39,948 nucleotides of DNA from an uncultured Mycoplasmatota bacterium (GCA_900549285.1 URNW01000011.1:1-39948), one strand, 5' to 3'; numbered from the stretch's first letter, positions 1 to 9,398 are shown. Program-made: numbers and translations. The notes: generated by a model from the sequence alone, not told the origin.

Positions 1-83
1 CTAAAATAGGAATATGTCATTCCTATTCCTATTATTATGATTGCTATTAATACTACCACTATATATTTTATTTTCTCTTTCAT
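1..83 (-). CDS. Partial membrane-anchored protein, N-terminus only
   Basis: Only the first 27 codons lie inside the window; the gene runs off the left edge. The start is ATG at 83-81, preceded by a GGTGGAG ribosome site (84-92). The visible peptide begins MKEKIKYIVVV and continues as one hydrophobic stretch to about residue 26, so it is a signal anchor or transmembrane helix with a short basic cytosolic tail. Nothing of the functional domain is visible. A near-consensus promoter with an operator-like palindrome in its spacer lies about 95 bp upstream (177-205), divergent from the Xre regulator at 345, so that regulator is the likely controller (inference). Confidence 0.6.
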   Translation of the reverse strand, partial: MKEKIKYIVVVLIAIIIIGIGMTYSYF

Positions 84-176
84 TTACTCCACCTTTTCTT
101 TTCCATTCTCAACTTACTTTATTTCATCATTCACGATTATTTGTATTACATATCGTTATACTATTTGTATAATTAT

Positions 177-205
177 ATTATAGGCAAAATATACCTATAA
201 GTCAA
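177..205 (-). promoter_or_regulatory. Sigma-A-type promoter for the leftmost minus-strand gene
   Basis: On the minus strand TTGACT (205-200) and TATAAT (182-177) are separated by exactly 17 bp. The spacer contains the palindrome at 182-196, so a protein bound there would cover the promoter. Confidence 0.7.
182..196. promoter_or_regulatory. Operator-like palindrome, copy 1
   Basis: AGGCAAAATATACCT is a 15-bp imperfect dyad (AGGCA / TACCT). It recurs almost unchanged at 269-283. It sits inside the -35/-10 spacer of the minus-strand promoter, next to the Xre gene at 345. Xre-family proteins usually bind such short dyads; binding by this one is inferred. Confidence 0.55.
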
Positions 206-268
206 TTGGTTTTAGAAGATCTACTTCATGGATTTTTTTTATTATTTGATGGTAAAATATGGTAATGT

Positions 269-283
269 AGGCAAATTGTACCT
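269..283. promoter_or_regulatory. Operator-like palindrome, copy 2
   Basis: AGGCAAATTGTACCT differs from the site at 182-196 at two of 15 positions and has the same AGGCA / TACCT arms. It lies 62 bp upstream of the Xre start codon, just upstream of a TATAAT at 287-292 and a TATACT at 313-318. This fits autoregulation of the Xre gene. No convincing -35 box could be assigned for the plus strand. Confidence 0.5.
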
Positions 284-344
284 AGTTATAATTTTCATAT
301 TTGGGTTAATGATATACTTTTTTTGAGGCTAAAGGAGGATGGAA

Positions 345-590
345 ATGAACAGATTAAGGGAGCTTAGAGAAGATAGAGATTTATATCAAAAAGATATAGC
401 TAAGTTCATTCATATTGATCAATCAAATTATAGTAAATATGAACTTGAGAAAATAAATATTCCAATTGAAACTTTACATAAACTTGCTAATTATTATAAT
501 ACTTCTATTGATTATATTTTATATAGAACTGATTGTAGAAAAGCTTATCCTAAAAGTATTGTAAATGAAAAGACGGTTCAATCTAATTGA
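345..590 (+). CDS. Small Xre-family HTH transcriptional regulator
   Basis: A compact helix-turn-helix protein of 81 residues, predicted to be a cytosolic repressor of the Cro/CI (HTH_3) type. The fold is seen in RLRELREDRDLYQKDIAKFI, then the recognition-helix segment IDQSNYSKYE, then IPIETLHKLANYYNTSIDYIL, a standard HTH_3 end. The tail is short (about 18 residues), with no ligand or oligomerisation domain. An ATG at 339 directly abuts the AAAGGAGG ribosome site, leaving no spacing, so the ATG at 345 (MNRLREL) is chosen. Two matching palindromes upstream (182-196, 269-283) are its likely operators. The target is probably the divergent membrane protein at the left edge as well as itself (inference). 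Confidence 0.85.
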   Translation: MNRLRELREDRDLYQKDIAKFIHIDQSNYSKYELEKINIPIETLHKLANYYNTSIDYILYRTDCRKAYPKSIVNEKTVQSN

Positions 591-603
591 GCTGTCTTTT
601 TTT
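568..603. terminator. Bidirectional terminator between the Xre gene and polC
   Basis: The arms AAAAGACGGTTCAA (568-581) and TTGAGCTGTCTTTT (587-600) form a 14-bp stem if G-U pairs are allowed, with a 5-nt loop. A T run follows on the plus strand and an A run precedes it, so it can end transcription from both convergent genes. The Xre stop codon lies inside the right arm. Confidence 0.85.
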
Positions 604-3600
604 AAAAATCAAATAAGCTTAATTGACTAGTTTCGGGTAAATTTCCAAATATTCCTAAACTTTTTAATTTATCTACGGTTGTGCCATTAACATGACCGCG
701 TAGTTGGAAATCTTCAATACTATAAAAAGGTTTAATATTTCTTTCTTCAATGATTTTTTTAGCTACGCTATCCCCTAGTCCATCTAATGTTCTAAATGGA
801 CAAATTAAAGTAATACCATCCTCAGCTAAAATAAAGTTTTTTCCATCACTTTTTTCAATATCAATATTTCCAAATTTAAACCCTCTAGCGGTAGCTTCTA
901 AGCTAAGTTTTAAAGTTTCTAAAACACTGGTTTCTTTATTTGTTGCATTATATCCTTTGCCTATTATTTCATTCATTCGAGCTTTTATAGCATCATATCC
1001 TTTTACCATTGTTTCTAATTCAAAATCATCAAATCTTGTAGAAAAATAAGTAGCATAATATACACCAGGATAATGGACTTTAAAATAGGCAATTCTAAAT
1101 GCACTCATTACATAGGCAGCAGCGTGAGCTTTAGGGAACATATATTTAATTTTTTCACAAGAGTTAATATACCAATCCGCTATTCCTGCTTCTTCCATTT
1201 CAGCTTTAAATTTAGCCCAACCTTCTGGGTCTTTGCTTGCTTTTCCTTTACGTACAAATTCCATTATTTTAAAGGCTTTAATAGGAGCCATTCCATTATA
1301 CATTAAATAAACCATAATATCATCACGACAGCCAATAACATCACTAAAAGGAACAATATTATTACGGATTAATTCTTGAGCATTGCCAAGCCATACATCT
1401 GTTCCGTGAGATAATCCTGATATTTTAATTAATTCGGCAAAGGTTTTAGGTTTTGTATCAACTAACATTCCTATTGTAAAGGGAGTTCCAAATTCTGGGA
1501 CACCTAATGTACCCGTTTCATTCATTATTTGCTCTTTTGTTACTCCTAAAGGCTCTGGTGATAAGAAAATGCCCATTGTTTCTTTATCATCTAAAGGAAC
1601 TGTTGTAACATCAATTCCTGTAATATCTTGAATCATACGTAATTGGGTTGGATCGGTATGTCCCAAAATATCTAGTTTTAAAACATCTTCATCTATCGCG
1701 TGATAATCAAAATGAGTTGTACGCCATGCAGCATCAACATCTTCAGCTGGGTATTGAAATGGGGTGAAATCGAAAACATCCATATATCCAGGAATAACAA
1801 CTATGCCACCTGGATGTTGTCCTGTTGTTCTTTTGACACCTGTACATCCTTTGGCTAGTCTTTCTATCTCAGCATTATTCATGATGATTCCCTTTTGTTC
1901 AGCATAACCTCTTACAAAGCCAAAAGCAGTTTTTTCAGCAACAGTACCAATTGTTCCTGCTCGGTAAACATTATCCACACCAAATAATACTTTCGTATAA
2001 TCATGAGCGGCTGCTTGATTTAAATCTGAAAAGTTTAAATCGATATCAGGAACTTTATCAGCATTAAATCCTAGAAAAGTAGCAAATGGCATGTCTTGAC
2101 CATCTTTTGTCATTAATGTTCCACACTTAGGACATTTTAAATTTGGTAAATCAAAACCACTTTTATATGTATTTCCTAGTGAAACGCCATTTTCATCTTC
2201 AAAAATACTATTCTTACATTTTTTACAGCGATAATGTGGTGGCAAAGCATTTACTTCTGTAATTCCCATCATGGTGGCTACAAAACTTGATCCAACTGAT
2301 CCACGAGAGCCTACTAAAAAGCCATCATCATTACTTTTCTTAACTAATTTTTGAGCGATTAAATAGATTACATCAAATCCCCCACCAATAATACCACCTA
2401 GTGATTTTTTTACCTTTTTATCAATATCTGCTAGAGGATCTGTTGTTTTTGTAGTTTCTAATTCTTTTTCTAAAGATATTTTTTCTTCATCTTTGGCATC
2501 TTTTATTTTTTCTTCTAATTCTTTTATTTTAGATTGCTGCTCTTCTTTTAATTTTAAAATTAATTCTTCTTTTACTACTTTTTTTACTTCATCAAATCCC
2601 TTTAAGATCGTTGTATGTAACTCAGCAAAAGATTTTTTCTCCAATTCTTCTCCATCTAGATTTTCTATTCTTTTTAATCGCTTTTTAATACTATCTAAAA
2701 CACTATCTCCATATAACTCTTTTGATATTCTCTCTTCAATATTAAATGGTAGAGGATCTCCATACCAGAGAGCTGCTTTTTTATAAACCATGTCTGTTAC
2801 TGTTTCTACTGAATTTTCAATTCGTGGTGAAAATGGAACTCCACCTGTTTGAATAATTACTTCTACTTCTTCAATCATATCAGCTATTTTATTAGTATTC
2901 GTTACCACAATTTCATATGCTAAATCTTGATCTAAGAAACTAAATTCTTCTAACATTTCTTGGGTGGTACGAATATGCATATCTGGTTGTTCAATTCCTC
3001 TTTTATTTAATGGATGAAGCTTACCATTAGATTTTTGAGCAATAATAATATCACGATATATTTTATCTTTAGGAGTTAAATAATGAGCATCACTGGTTGC
3101 TACTACAATTTTTCCAGCATCTTTTGCTACTCGAATAATCTTTTTTAGATGCTCTTCTAAATCTTTTGTTGTTTTAAATCCACTAGATTCCATATTTAGT
3201 AAATGTTTAAATGCACTAATGGGTTGTACTTCAATATAATCATAAAATTGCATCATATTAGCTAATTCTTCATCATCTTTTGTTTTAGCCTCTTCAAATA
3301 TTTCACCATTAATACAACCACTTCCAATTAAAAGTCCTTCTCTTAATTCTTTTAGTTTTCCTCTTGGAAGTTTAGGTTCACTATTACGGAACAAATAGGT
3401 TGTATTAGCATAGCTAATAATTTTAAATAAATTTTTTAATCCTGTTTTATTTTTAACTAAGCAACATAAATGAAAAGGAAAAGAGAATTTAATTAATTCA
3501 TTAATATCTACAGAATTGAATAGTTTAGTTGTTGTTTCAATATTTCTTGAATCTAATTCTTCACACATTTTATAAAAAGCATGTGCTGTTCCTTCTGCAT

Positions 3601-5620
3601 CATAATCTGCTCTGTGATGAGCATCTTCATCCCATTCTATTTTATATCTACGAACGAGGGTCGTTAGTTTATGATTAGGCCATTCGGGGTGTAACATACG
3701 AGCCATACTCATTGTATCTAAAACCGTATTATTAAAGGAACCAAGATTATATTTACTACAAGCTGCACTAATAAAGCCAATATCAAATTTGGCATTATGA
3801 GCAACCATTGGTAAATCGCCTGTCCATTCTAAAAATCTTTTAGTTACCTCTTCTTCATTGGCGTGCCCAGCAAGCATTTCATCTGTTATACATGTTAGTT
3901 CAACGATCTTTTTAGGAAGTGGTCTTTTGGGATCAATAAATTCATCAAAGCGATCTATAATCTTTCCATCTTTAATTTTTACTCCACCTATTTCAATCAT
4001 TTGATCTGAACCAACATAAAATCCTGTTGTTTCGGTATCAAATACTACATATTCTTGATTTAATAAATTATATTCTTTTAAATTAAAGATAAAATCAATA
4101 TCATCATTTACAACATTTAATTCGGCACCATATAATACTTTAAAGCGATCCTCTCCAACTTTCCCCTTATTCAAATCACATACAGCATGAAATAAATCAG
4201 GATAAGATTGGACTGCATTATGATCGGTTACAGCAATCGCTTTATGTCCTAGTTTAGAGGCAAATTTTACTAAAGATTTAGCTTCAATTACTCCATCCAT
4301 TGTACTCATCATAGTATGAGCATGTAATTCTACTCTTTTTCTTTCAGCATCATCTACTATTTTCTTTTCTTTAGATGCAATGATTTCAATATTCCATAAT
4401 TGTAAAACAAGTTCGTGAGAATAATTATCAAATTCTACGTTTCCATTTAAACGAAACCAACAGCCTTTTTTCATTGCTCCTGTTATTCCATTTTTTATAA
4501 GGGCAAATTCTTTTTTATTTTTCTTAAAAACTTTAGCTAACATACTATTCGTATCATCACTAATCTTTAATGTCATAATATTAATTGTATCTTTTTCTAA
4601 TAATTCATCTCCAAAAACATATGCTTCTACAATAACATTTTCTTTTGCTCCTAAAATACTGTCTATTGGTATATCTTCACCATCTATATGAGTTCCTAAA
4701 ATTATATTTGGATCTTCATTTTGGGCTATGATAATTTCTCTATTTTCTATTTTTTCAATGTTTCTTACACTCATAGCTAAACATTTAGAATAAGAATCAA
4801 AGTCAATATTTCCATTTAGACGAAACCAATCATCTTCTTTTAGTACTTCTTTAATTTTTAAATATTCTTCTTTTTCTTTTTGAAATATTTTAGCTATAAT
4901 ACTTTTAGTATTATCATTTATACTTAGTGTTATAATATTAATATTTTCTCTTTCTAATAGGGAAATAGATTCAATGTATCCTTCAATGGTAATATTTCTT
5001 CCGACATTATTTATTGTATTAATATTTACAGGTTCTTTTGTAATAGATTTACCTAAAACAATACTTCCAGGAGTAAATTCTCTTACTGTTTCCTTATAAT
5101 CAATCGGTGCTTGTACATTTTCTAATTCTTCTTCTACTGTTTTTCTTAATTCTTCATTTACTTTTGTAGTAATAAAATAGTCTTTTAAGCCATATTCTGT
5201 TAGAATTTTACGAATATTACTTTCTTCTTTTTTGATACTTTCTTCTTCAGTAGGACTCATGACTTCAAAAATAATAATATCATCATCAATAGTTGGTGCA
5301 CACTCTAATAAACTAATTAAGGATGGCTTTTTTTCAGTTAGTCTTTTTACAATTTCTTTTACATAACTTAGACAATCATTTTCATTTACTTCACTATAGT
5401 TCATAATAATGTTACAGGGATATATCCCATTGATTTTATTTTCTTTGGCTTTTAACAATTTATCTATTTCTTCTATTGGTAAAACTTTTTTAGAACGAAG
5501 ATATACATTAAAAGTTTCATTTTTTTTATTTAATACTACTTTTTCTATTTCTACCTCATCAAAAAAAGATGTATCACAAATAAAATTAATACTTTTAAAA
5601 AATGAATGAATATCATGCAT
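602..5620 (-). CDS. polC: DNA polymerase III PolC-type, alpha subunit with proofreading exonuclease
   Basis: Main replicative polymerase of low-GC Gram-positives. Domains in order, with positions numbered from the upstream GTG at 5629: N-terminal region; two tandem OB folds (about 208-300 and 325-415); PHP domain (ELHAHTMMS near 433); 3'-5' exonuclease inserted in PHP (VFDTETTGF near 530, ending HHRADYDAEGT); the Gram-positive signature GSRGSVGSS; a Cys4 zinc knuckle (CKKC...CPKCG near 1131); the palm aspartates in PDIDLNF (near 1195); and a C-terminal QLSLF clamp-binding motif. Length is about 1672 residues against about 1440 in B. subtilis. The excess is mainly the second OB fold and a charged helical insertion of about 90 residues before the palm. 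The GTG at 5629 gives MIEMHD; the ATG at 5620 is preferred because GTAGGTGAT lies at the right distance. It overlaps the dnaE stop as ATGCATGA. Confidence 0.97.
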   Translation of the reverse strand: MHDIHSFFKSINFICDTSFFDEVEIEKVVLNKKNETFNVYLRSKKVLPIEEIDKLLKAKENKINGIYPCNIIMNYSEVNENDCLSYVKEIVKRLTEKKPSLISLLECAPTIDDDIIIFEVMSPTEEESIKKEESNIRKILTEYGLKDYFITTKVNEELRKTVEEELENVQAPIDYKETVREFTPGSIVLGKSITKEPVNINTINNVGRNITIEGYIESISLLERENINIITLSINDNTKSIIAKIFQKEKEEYLKIKEVLKEDDWFRLNGNIDFDSYSKCLAMSVRNIEKIENREIIIAQNEDPNIILGTHIDGEDIPIDSILGAKENVIVEAYVFGDELLEKDTINIMTLKISDDTNSMLAKVFKKNKKEFALIKNGITGAMKKGCWFRLNGNVEFDNYSHELVLQLWNIEIIASKEKKIVDDAERKRVELHAHTMMSTMDGVIEAKSLVKFASKLGHKAIAVTDHNAVQSYPDLFHAVCDLNKGKVGEDRFKVLYGAELNVVNDDIDFIFNLKEYNLLNQEYVVFDTETTGFYVGSDQMIEIGGVKIKDGKIIDRFDEFIDPKRPLPKKIVELTCITDEMLAGHANEEEVTKRFLEWTGDLPMVAHNAKFDIGFISAACSKYNLGSFNNTVLDTMSMARMLHPEWPNHKLTTLVRRYKIEWDEDAHHRADYDAEGTAHAFYKMCEELDSRNIETTTKLFNSVDINELIKFSFPFHLCCLVKNKTGLKNLFKIISYANTTYLFRNSEPKLPRGKLKELREGLLIGSGCINGEIFEEAKTKDDEELANMMQFYDYIEVQPISAFKHLLNMESSGFKTTKDLEEHLKKIIRVAKDAGKIVVATSDAHYLTPKDKIYRDIIIAQKSNGKLHPLNKRGIEQPDMHIRTTQEMLEEFSFLDQDLAYEIVVTNTNKIADMIEEVEVIIQTGGVPFSPRIENSVETVTDMVYKKAALWYGDPLPFNIEERISKELYGDSVLDSIKKRLKRIENLDGEELEKKSFAELHTTILKGFDEVKKVVKEELILKLKEEQQSKIKELEEKIKDAKDEEKISLEKELETTKTTDPLADIDKKVKKSLGGIIGGGFDVIYLIAQKLVKKSNDDGFLVGSRGSVGSSFVATMMGITEVNALPPHYRCKKCKNSIFEDENGVSLGNTYKSGFDLPNLKCPKCGTLMTKDGQDMPFATFLGFNADKVPDIDLNFSDLNQAAAHDYTKVLFGVDNVYRAGTIGTVAEKTAFGFVRGYAEQKGIIMNNAEIERLAKGCTGVKRTTGQHPGGIVVIPGYMDVFDFTPFQYPAEDVDAAWRTTHFDYHAIDEDVLKLDILGHTDPTQLRMIQDITGIDVTTVPLDDKETMGIFLSPEPLGVTKEQIMNETGTLGVPEFGTPFTIGMLVDTKPKTFAELIKISGLSHGTDVWLGNAQELIRNNIVPFSDVIGCRDDIMVYLMYNGMAPIKAFKIMEFVRKGKASKDPEGWAKFKAEMEEAGIADWYINSCEKIKYMFPKAHAAAYVMSAFRIAYFKVHYPGVYYATYFSTRFDDFELETMVKGYDAIKARMNEIIGKGYNATNKETSVLETLKLSLEATARGFKFGNIDIEKSDGKNFILAEDGITLICPFRTLDGLGDSVAKKIIEERNIKPFYSIEDFQLRGHVNGTTVDKLKSLGIFGNLPETSQLSLFDF

Positions 5621-8525
5621 TTCTATCACCTACTACTTTCTGTAATCCATTTATATTAATTTGGTAACTGTCAAATCTTTTCGTAACTAATCCTTCTATT
5701 ACTATTATATCACCTAGAGCAATATTTTTTAGTAAAGAATATCCATTTGGGAACAAAACAAATTCTTTAGTTGCTGTTTCATCACTTGCTGCAATAAAAG
5801 CCATATTATCCCCTTTTTTAGTTTTAATTGTCTTTATTTTTTCTACTAATACTACACATTTTATTCTTTTATCAAAAAATTCTTTTATCCGCTCTAATTT
5901 TACAATACTTTTTTCTTGATATTTACTAACAGGATGATTCATTACATAAAAACCATATGAAGCAAATTCTTTTTCTCTTAATATATCTTCTTCATATTCT
6001 TCTTTTTCTTCAATCAAAGGTTCCATTACAAAAGAAGCATCTAAATTAGCAAGTAAACTAGCATAGTTTATAGCAGAATCTAAATTTTCAATCATTGTTT
6101 TTTTAGTAATCTTAAATAAATCTAGAGCTCCTGCATCAATTAAAGAAGTAATCGTTTTTTTATTATTACTTTTTCCATAAATTCTAGCTACAAAATCTAA
6201 ATATCCAAGAAATTTTCCATTTTTATTTCTTTCATCTAGGATTGCTTGAGATGCCGTTTGACCAATCGTTTTTATACTTCCAAGCGGAATCATTAAACTA
6301 TTTTCAATAATTCTATACTCGTTTGTTGCTTCATTAATGTTTGGTTTTAAAATTTTAATTCCCTTTTTTCTGGCTTCTTCTATATATTCTTTGGTTTTAA
6401 TCTCACTTCCTAGACTCATATTTAATAAATTAGCAATAAAATATAATGGAAATTTGGCTTTCAAATAAGCCATTTGATAACCTATTAAAGCATAACTAAC
6501 TGAATGAGCTTTATTAAAACCATAATTAGCAAATTTTAAAATTAAATCATAAATTTCTTGAGCAATATTTTCTTGATATCCTTTCTTGATCGCATTATTT
6601 ATAAAATGCTCTTTATCTTGTAAGATCACACTTTCTTTTTTCTTTGACATTGCTCTTCTTATATTATCAGCTTCAGCATAAGTATATCCACCTATTTTAA
6701 CTAGAATTTGCATTACTTGTTCTTGATAGACAATTACTCCATAAGTTTCTTTTAAAATAGGCTCTAAATCAGGATGTAAATATTCTACTTTCTCTTCTTT
6801 ATGTTTTCTTCTTACAAACATATCTATATTATTCATAGGTCCAGGTCTAAATAAAGCTACACTTGCTACTAAATCTGAAAAACTACTAGGTTTTAATTTT
6901 TTCATTAAATTTTTCATTCCACTACTTTCATATTGAAAAATTCCCTCAGTATCTGCCTTACTAAATAATTTAAATATTTCAGGATCATTTAGGTTAATTT
7001 TATTTAGATCTAGAGTATGCCCTGTGTTTTCTTTAATTAGCTCTAGGACGTTTGCTATGATGGTTAAATTTCTTAATGCTAAAAAATCCATTTTCAATAA
7101 TCCTAAAGGTTCTAAATATTCCATAGTAACCCCTGTCATAAAAAAGGTTGTATTTAAATTTAAAGGAATTACATCATCTAGAGGAACGCTTGATATTACA
7201 ACACCTGCTGCATGAGTAGAAATATGTCTTTTTAATCCTTCTAACTTTAAAGACTCTTGATAAACTTTTTTTAAGTTTATATTTTTTTCAATAAAGTTTT
7301 TTACTTCTATTTTTTTTAGATTTTCTGTTAGTGAAGTTTTGGCATCAATTAAGCTGACAAATTTATCTAATAAATTACTATCTATTTCCATTATTTTTCC
7401 TGTATCTCTTAGTACTTGTTTAGATGCTAAAGTACCAAAAGTCATAATGGGAGCTACGTTTTTCTTTCCATATCTACTTCTCACATAGTCAATTACTTCT
7501 CCTCTTTTGGTATATTCAAAATCAATATCAATATCTGGCATGGTAATTCTCTCAGGATTTAAGAAACGCTCAAAAAGCAAATTGTATTTTAAAGGATCCA
7601 CATTAGTAATACCAATACTATAACTTACTAGAGATCCAGCAGCACTTCCTCTTCCTGGTCCAACTAAAATATTATTTTTTTTGGCATATAAAACGTAATC
7701 ATATACAATTAAAAAATAATCTGTAAAACCCATTTTCTTTATAATTGTTAATTCATAATTTAAACGTTTCAAATAAGCATCAGGAATAGCTCCTTTTAAT
7801 CGTTTAGATAGTCCTTTTTGGGCTAGTTGACTTAAATATTCGTCTGAATTAATCTCTTTATTATATACAGGAATATAATTTCCCTTTTCGTTTATATTTA
7901 AATTTATATCTTGAATGAAGTTTAATGTAACTTCTTCATCTTCTTTTTTAACTAATAAATTTACATACTTGTTAGCATATGTATTTGCTACTTCTTTTAA
8001 CGTACATCCACGATCTATAGCTTCTAAACACACTAAATCAAATGTATCTTCTTTCTCTAAACATCTAACTTCTCTTATGTAAATACATTTATCTGTCTTT
8101 AATAAAGCTTCTATTTTTTCTGTATCATTTTGATACGCTAAATAAGCATAAGGAAATTTCTCTAATAAATCATAACTGGAATTTGGTAATACTATTTTTA
8201 TATCTTTTAAATAATAATTTAAAGTTTCCCAAGTTAATTCTTTAGTTTCTTTCAAGGTATGGATTTTTAGTAAATTTTTATAGCCAGCATTATTTATAGG
8301 ATATAATAATATTTCTTTATTTTCTATTTTGATATCAAGTCCAATAATAGGTTTTAAATTATTGACAAGCATTTTGGATGTAAATTCCATTACACCATAT
8401 AAATTATCATCACAAATAGCACAGCTTGTAATATTATGTTTTTTTAAAAATAAAATTAATGAATCTATTTTAATGGTACTTTTTAATAAACTATATTCTG
8501 TTATAATTTTTAATGGTACTAACAT
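5613..8525 (-). CDS. dnaE: DNA polymerase III alpha subunit, DnaE type
   Basis: Second replicative polymerase. In Gram-positives DnaE extends RNA primers before PolC takes over. It has 970 residues. The N-terminal PHP domain is present but degenerate: the usual HxH of the first metal-binding motif is replaced (LKIITEYSLLKS), so it is probably inactive as a nuclease. Catalytic landmarks are GPGRGSAAGS (near 292), the palm aspartates PDIDIDFEY (near 331), FRPGPM, and a Gly-Phe-Asn-Lys-Ala-His-Ser motif (NYGFNKAHSVSYA). A C-terminal OB domain (about 885-960) follows. There is no exonuclease and no zinc knuckle. The start ATG is preceded by GGGGTGAT, and a TATAAT at 8546-8551 is a likely -10. polC overlaps its last codons, so the two polymerases are co-expressed. 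Confidence 0.97.
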   Translation of the reverse strand: MLVPLKIITEYSLLKSTIKIDSLILFLKKHNITSCAICDDNLYGVMEFTSKMLVNNLKPIIGLDIKIENKEILLYPINNAGYKNLLKIHTLKETKELTWETLNYYLKDIKIVLPNSSYDLLEKFPYAYLAYQNDTEKIEALLKTDKCIYIREVRCLEKEDTFDLVCLEAIDRGCTLKEVANTYANKYVNLLVKKEDEEVTLNFIQDINLNINEKGNYIPVYNKEINSDEYLSQLAQKGLSKRLKGAIPDAYLKRLNYELTIIKKMGFTDYFLIVYDYVLYAKKNNILVGPGRGSAAGSLVSYSIGITNVDPLKYNLLFERFLNPERITMPDIDIDFEYTKRGEVIDYVRSRYGKKNVAPIMTFGTLASKQVLRDTGKIMEIDSNLLDKFVSLIDAKTSLTENLKKIEVKNFIEKNINLKKVYQESLKLEGLKRHISTHAAGVVISSVPLDDVIPLNLNTTFFMTGVTMEYLEPLGLLKMDFLALRNLTIIANVLELIKENTGHTLDLNKINLNDPEIFKLFSKADTEGIFQYESSGMKNLMKKLKPSSFSDLVASVALFRPGPMNNIDMFVRRKHKEEKVEYLHPDLEPILKETYGVIVYQEQVMQILVKIGGYTYAEADNIRRAMSKKKESVILQDKEHFINNAIKKGYQENIAQEIYDLILKFANYGFNKAHSVSYALIGYQMAYLKAKFPLYFIANLLNMSLGSEIKTKEYIEEARKKGIKILKPNINEATNEYRIIENSLMIPLGSIKTIGQTASQAILDERNKNGKFLGYLDFVARIYGKSNNKKTITSLIDAGALDLFKITKKTMIENLDSAINYASLLANLDASFVMEPLIEEKEEYEEDILREKEFASYGFYVMNHPVSKYQEKSIVKLERIKEFFDKRIKCVVLVEKIKTIKTKKGDNMAFIAASDETATKEFVLFPNGYSLLKNIALGDIIVIEGLVTKRFDSYQININGLQKVVGDRNA

Positions 8526-8566
8526 AATATCACCCCACTTTAAATATTATAACAAAACTTACATTT

Positions 8567-8594
8567 AAAAAAAAGAGCTTGATACTCTTTTTTT
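8567..8594. terminator. Weak AT-rich terminator upstream of dnaE
   Basis: The arms AAAAAAAGAG and CTCTTTTTTT (8568-8577, 8585-8594) flank a 7-nt loop. On the minus strand this hairpin runs into a T tract. It could end transcription from the gene at 8826-9356 before the dnaE promoter. The stem is mostly A-T, so strength is doubtful. Confidence 0.5.
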
Positions 8595-8708
8595 GTTCTA
8601 ATATTTCTAATGTGAAGTAATTTACATATCAACTTAGATAGAATCCAATATTGGTATTTTAATTGTAATTATATATTTCATTTCTTTCTCACTTATTTTT
8701 ATGCAGAA

Positions 8709-8846
8709 ATGATGTATAAATCTCCATCTGGAAAAATTTTTGGCCCATTAAAAGTTGATGATAAAATTAAAACTGTTAATATAGATATGAAAGTGAGAAG
8801 TTATCTCCTTAAAGTCTTTGATAATTTATGTAAAAAAATCTTTTAA
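8709..8846 (+). CDS. Possible small ORF or gene remnant, unrecognised
   Basis: A 45-residue plus-strand reading frame begins MMYKSPSGKIFGPLKVDD and ends in a basic helix-like segment (VRSYLLKVFDNLCKKIF). The same frame stays open upstream to a TGA near 8612 but offers no other start. There is no ribosome site before the two ATGs. Its end overlaps the convergent gene at 8826 by 21 bp. The composition looks more protein-like than typical random AT-rich frames, so it may be the tail of a decayed gene. It is not recognised, and expression is doubtful. The rest of 8526-8825 shows only the hairpin at 8567. Confidence 0.25.
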   Translation: MMYKSPSGKIFGPLKVDDKIKTVNIDMKVRSYLLKVFDNLCKKIF

Positions 8847-9356
8847 ATCTTTAATAGCAGGAGCTTTTTCTAACTCATTTATTTCTTGTAAATCAAAACT
8901 TATTTGATAACGCTTTTCTTCATTATTTCCTGGATCAACAGTATATATATAAAAGTAATGATTATCATGTCCATAAACTTTTTTTATCCAATGAATTGGT
9001 TTTACAGGTTCTAAATTTAAACTTGTATCTAAATTGTATCCATAAAATGAACCAGTTAAATCATATATATATAAATAGTTTTTTACCCCAAGTGGCTTAA
9101 AAAATGAACCCAGAACATCTAAACAGAATTCTTTCTCATATTTATTGTTTAATAAATCTTTATATACGCAATAACGTTCTTCTTCAATTAGATTATTTTC
9201 AGTTGAAATAACATAATTTTGATAAGCAGATATTATATTTTCCTTAATATTTGTATAATTTAATTCATTTTTGCTTTTGTTATTGAATAACTTAAATCCA
9301 AGTGGTATTAATATGATAAAAATTAATATTAATGTAATAATAACTACCTTCTTCAA
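8826..9356 (-). CDS. Membrane-anchored or secreted protein of unknown function
   Basis: 176 residues with a basic start and one hydrophobic helix (VVIITLILIFIILIPLGF, residues 4-21), then an extracytosolic domain. Two cysteines lie in the middle (ERYCVYKDL, KEFCLDVLG). Aromatic-rich beta-like segments such as YGYNLDT and HYFYIYTVD suggest a small sheet-rich fold. No family is recognised. The only start that keeps the signal anchor is TTG (9356-9354), preceded by AAAGGA about 10 nt upstream; the nearby ATG is in another frame. A promoter with an extended -10 lies directly upstream (9399-9427). It stands alone between dnaE and efp. Confidence 0.7.
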   Translation of the reverse strand: MKKVVIITLILIFIILIPLGFKLFNNKSKNELNYTNIKENIISAYQNYVISTENNLIEEERYCVYKDLLNNKYEKEFCLDVLGSFFKPLGVKNYLYIYDLTGSFYGYNLDTSLNLEPVKPIHWIKKVYGHDNHYFYIYTVDPGNNEEKRYQISFDLQEINELEKAPAIKDLKDFFT

Positions 9357-9398
9357 TTTTAATCATTCCTTTCAAAAAAATAATTAACTTATAAATAT

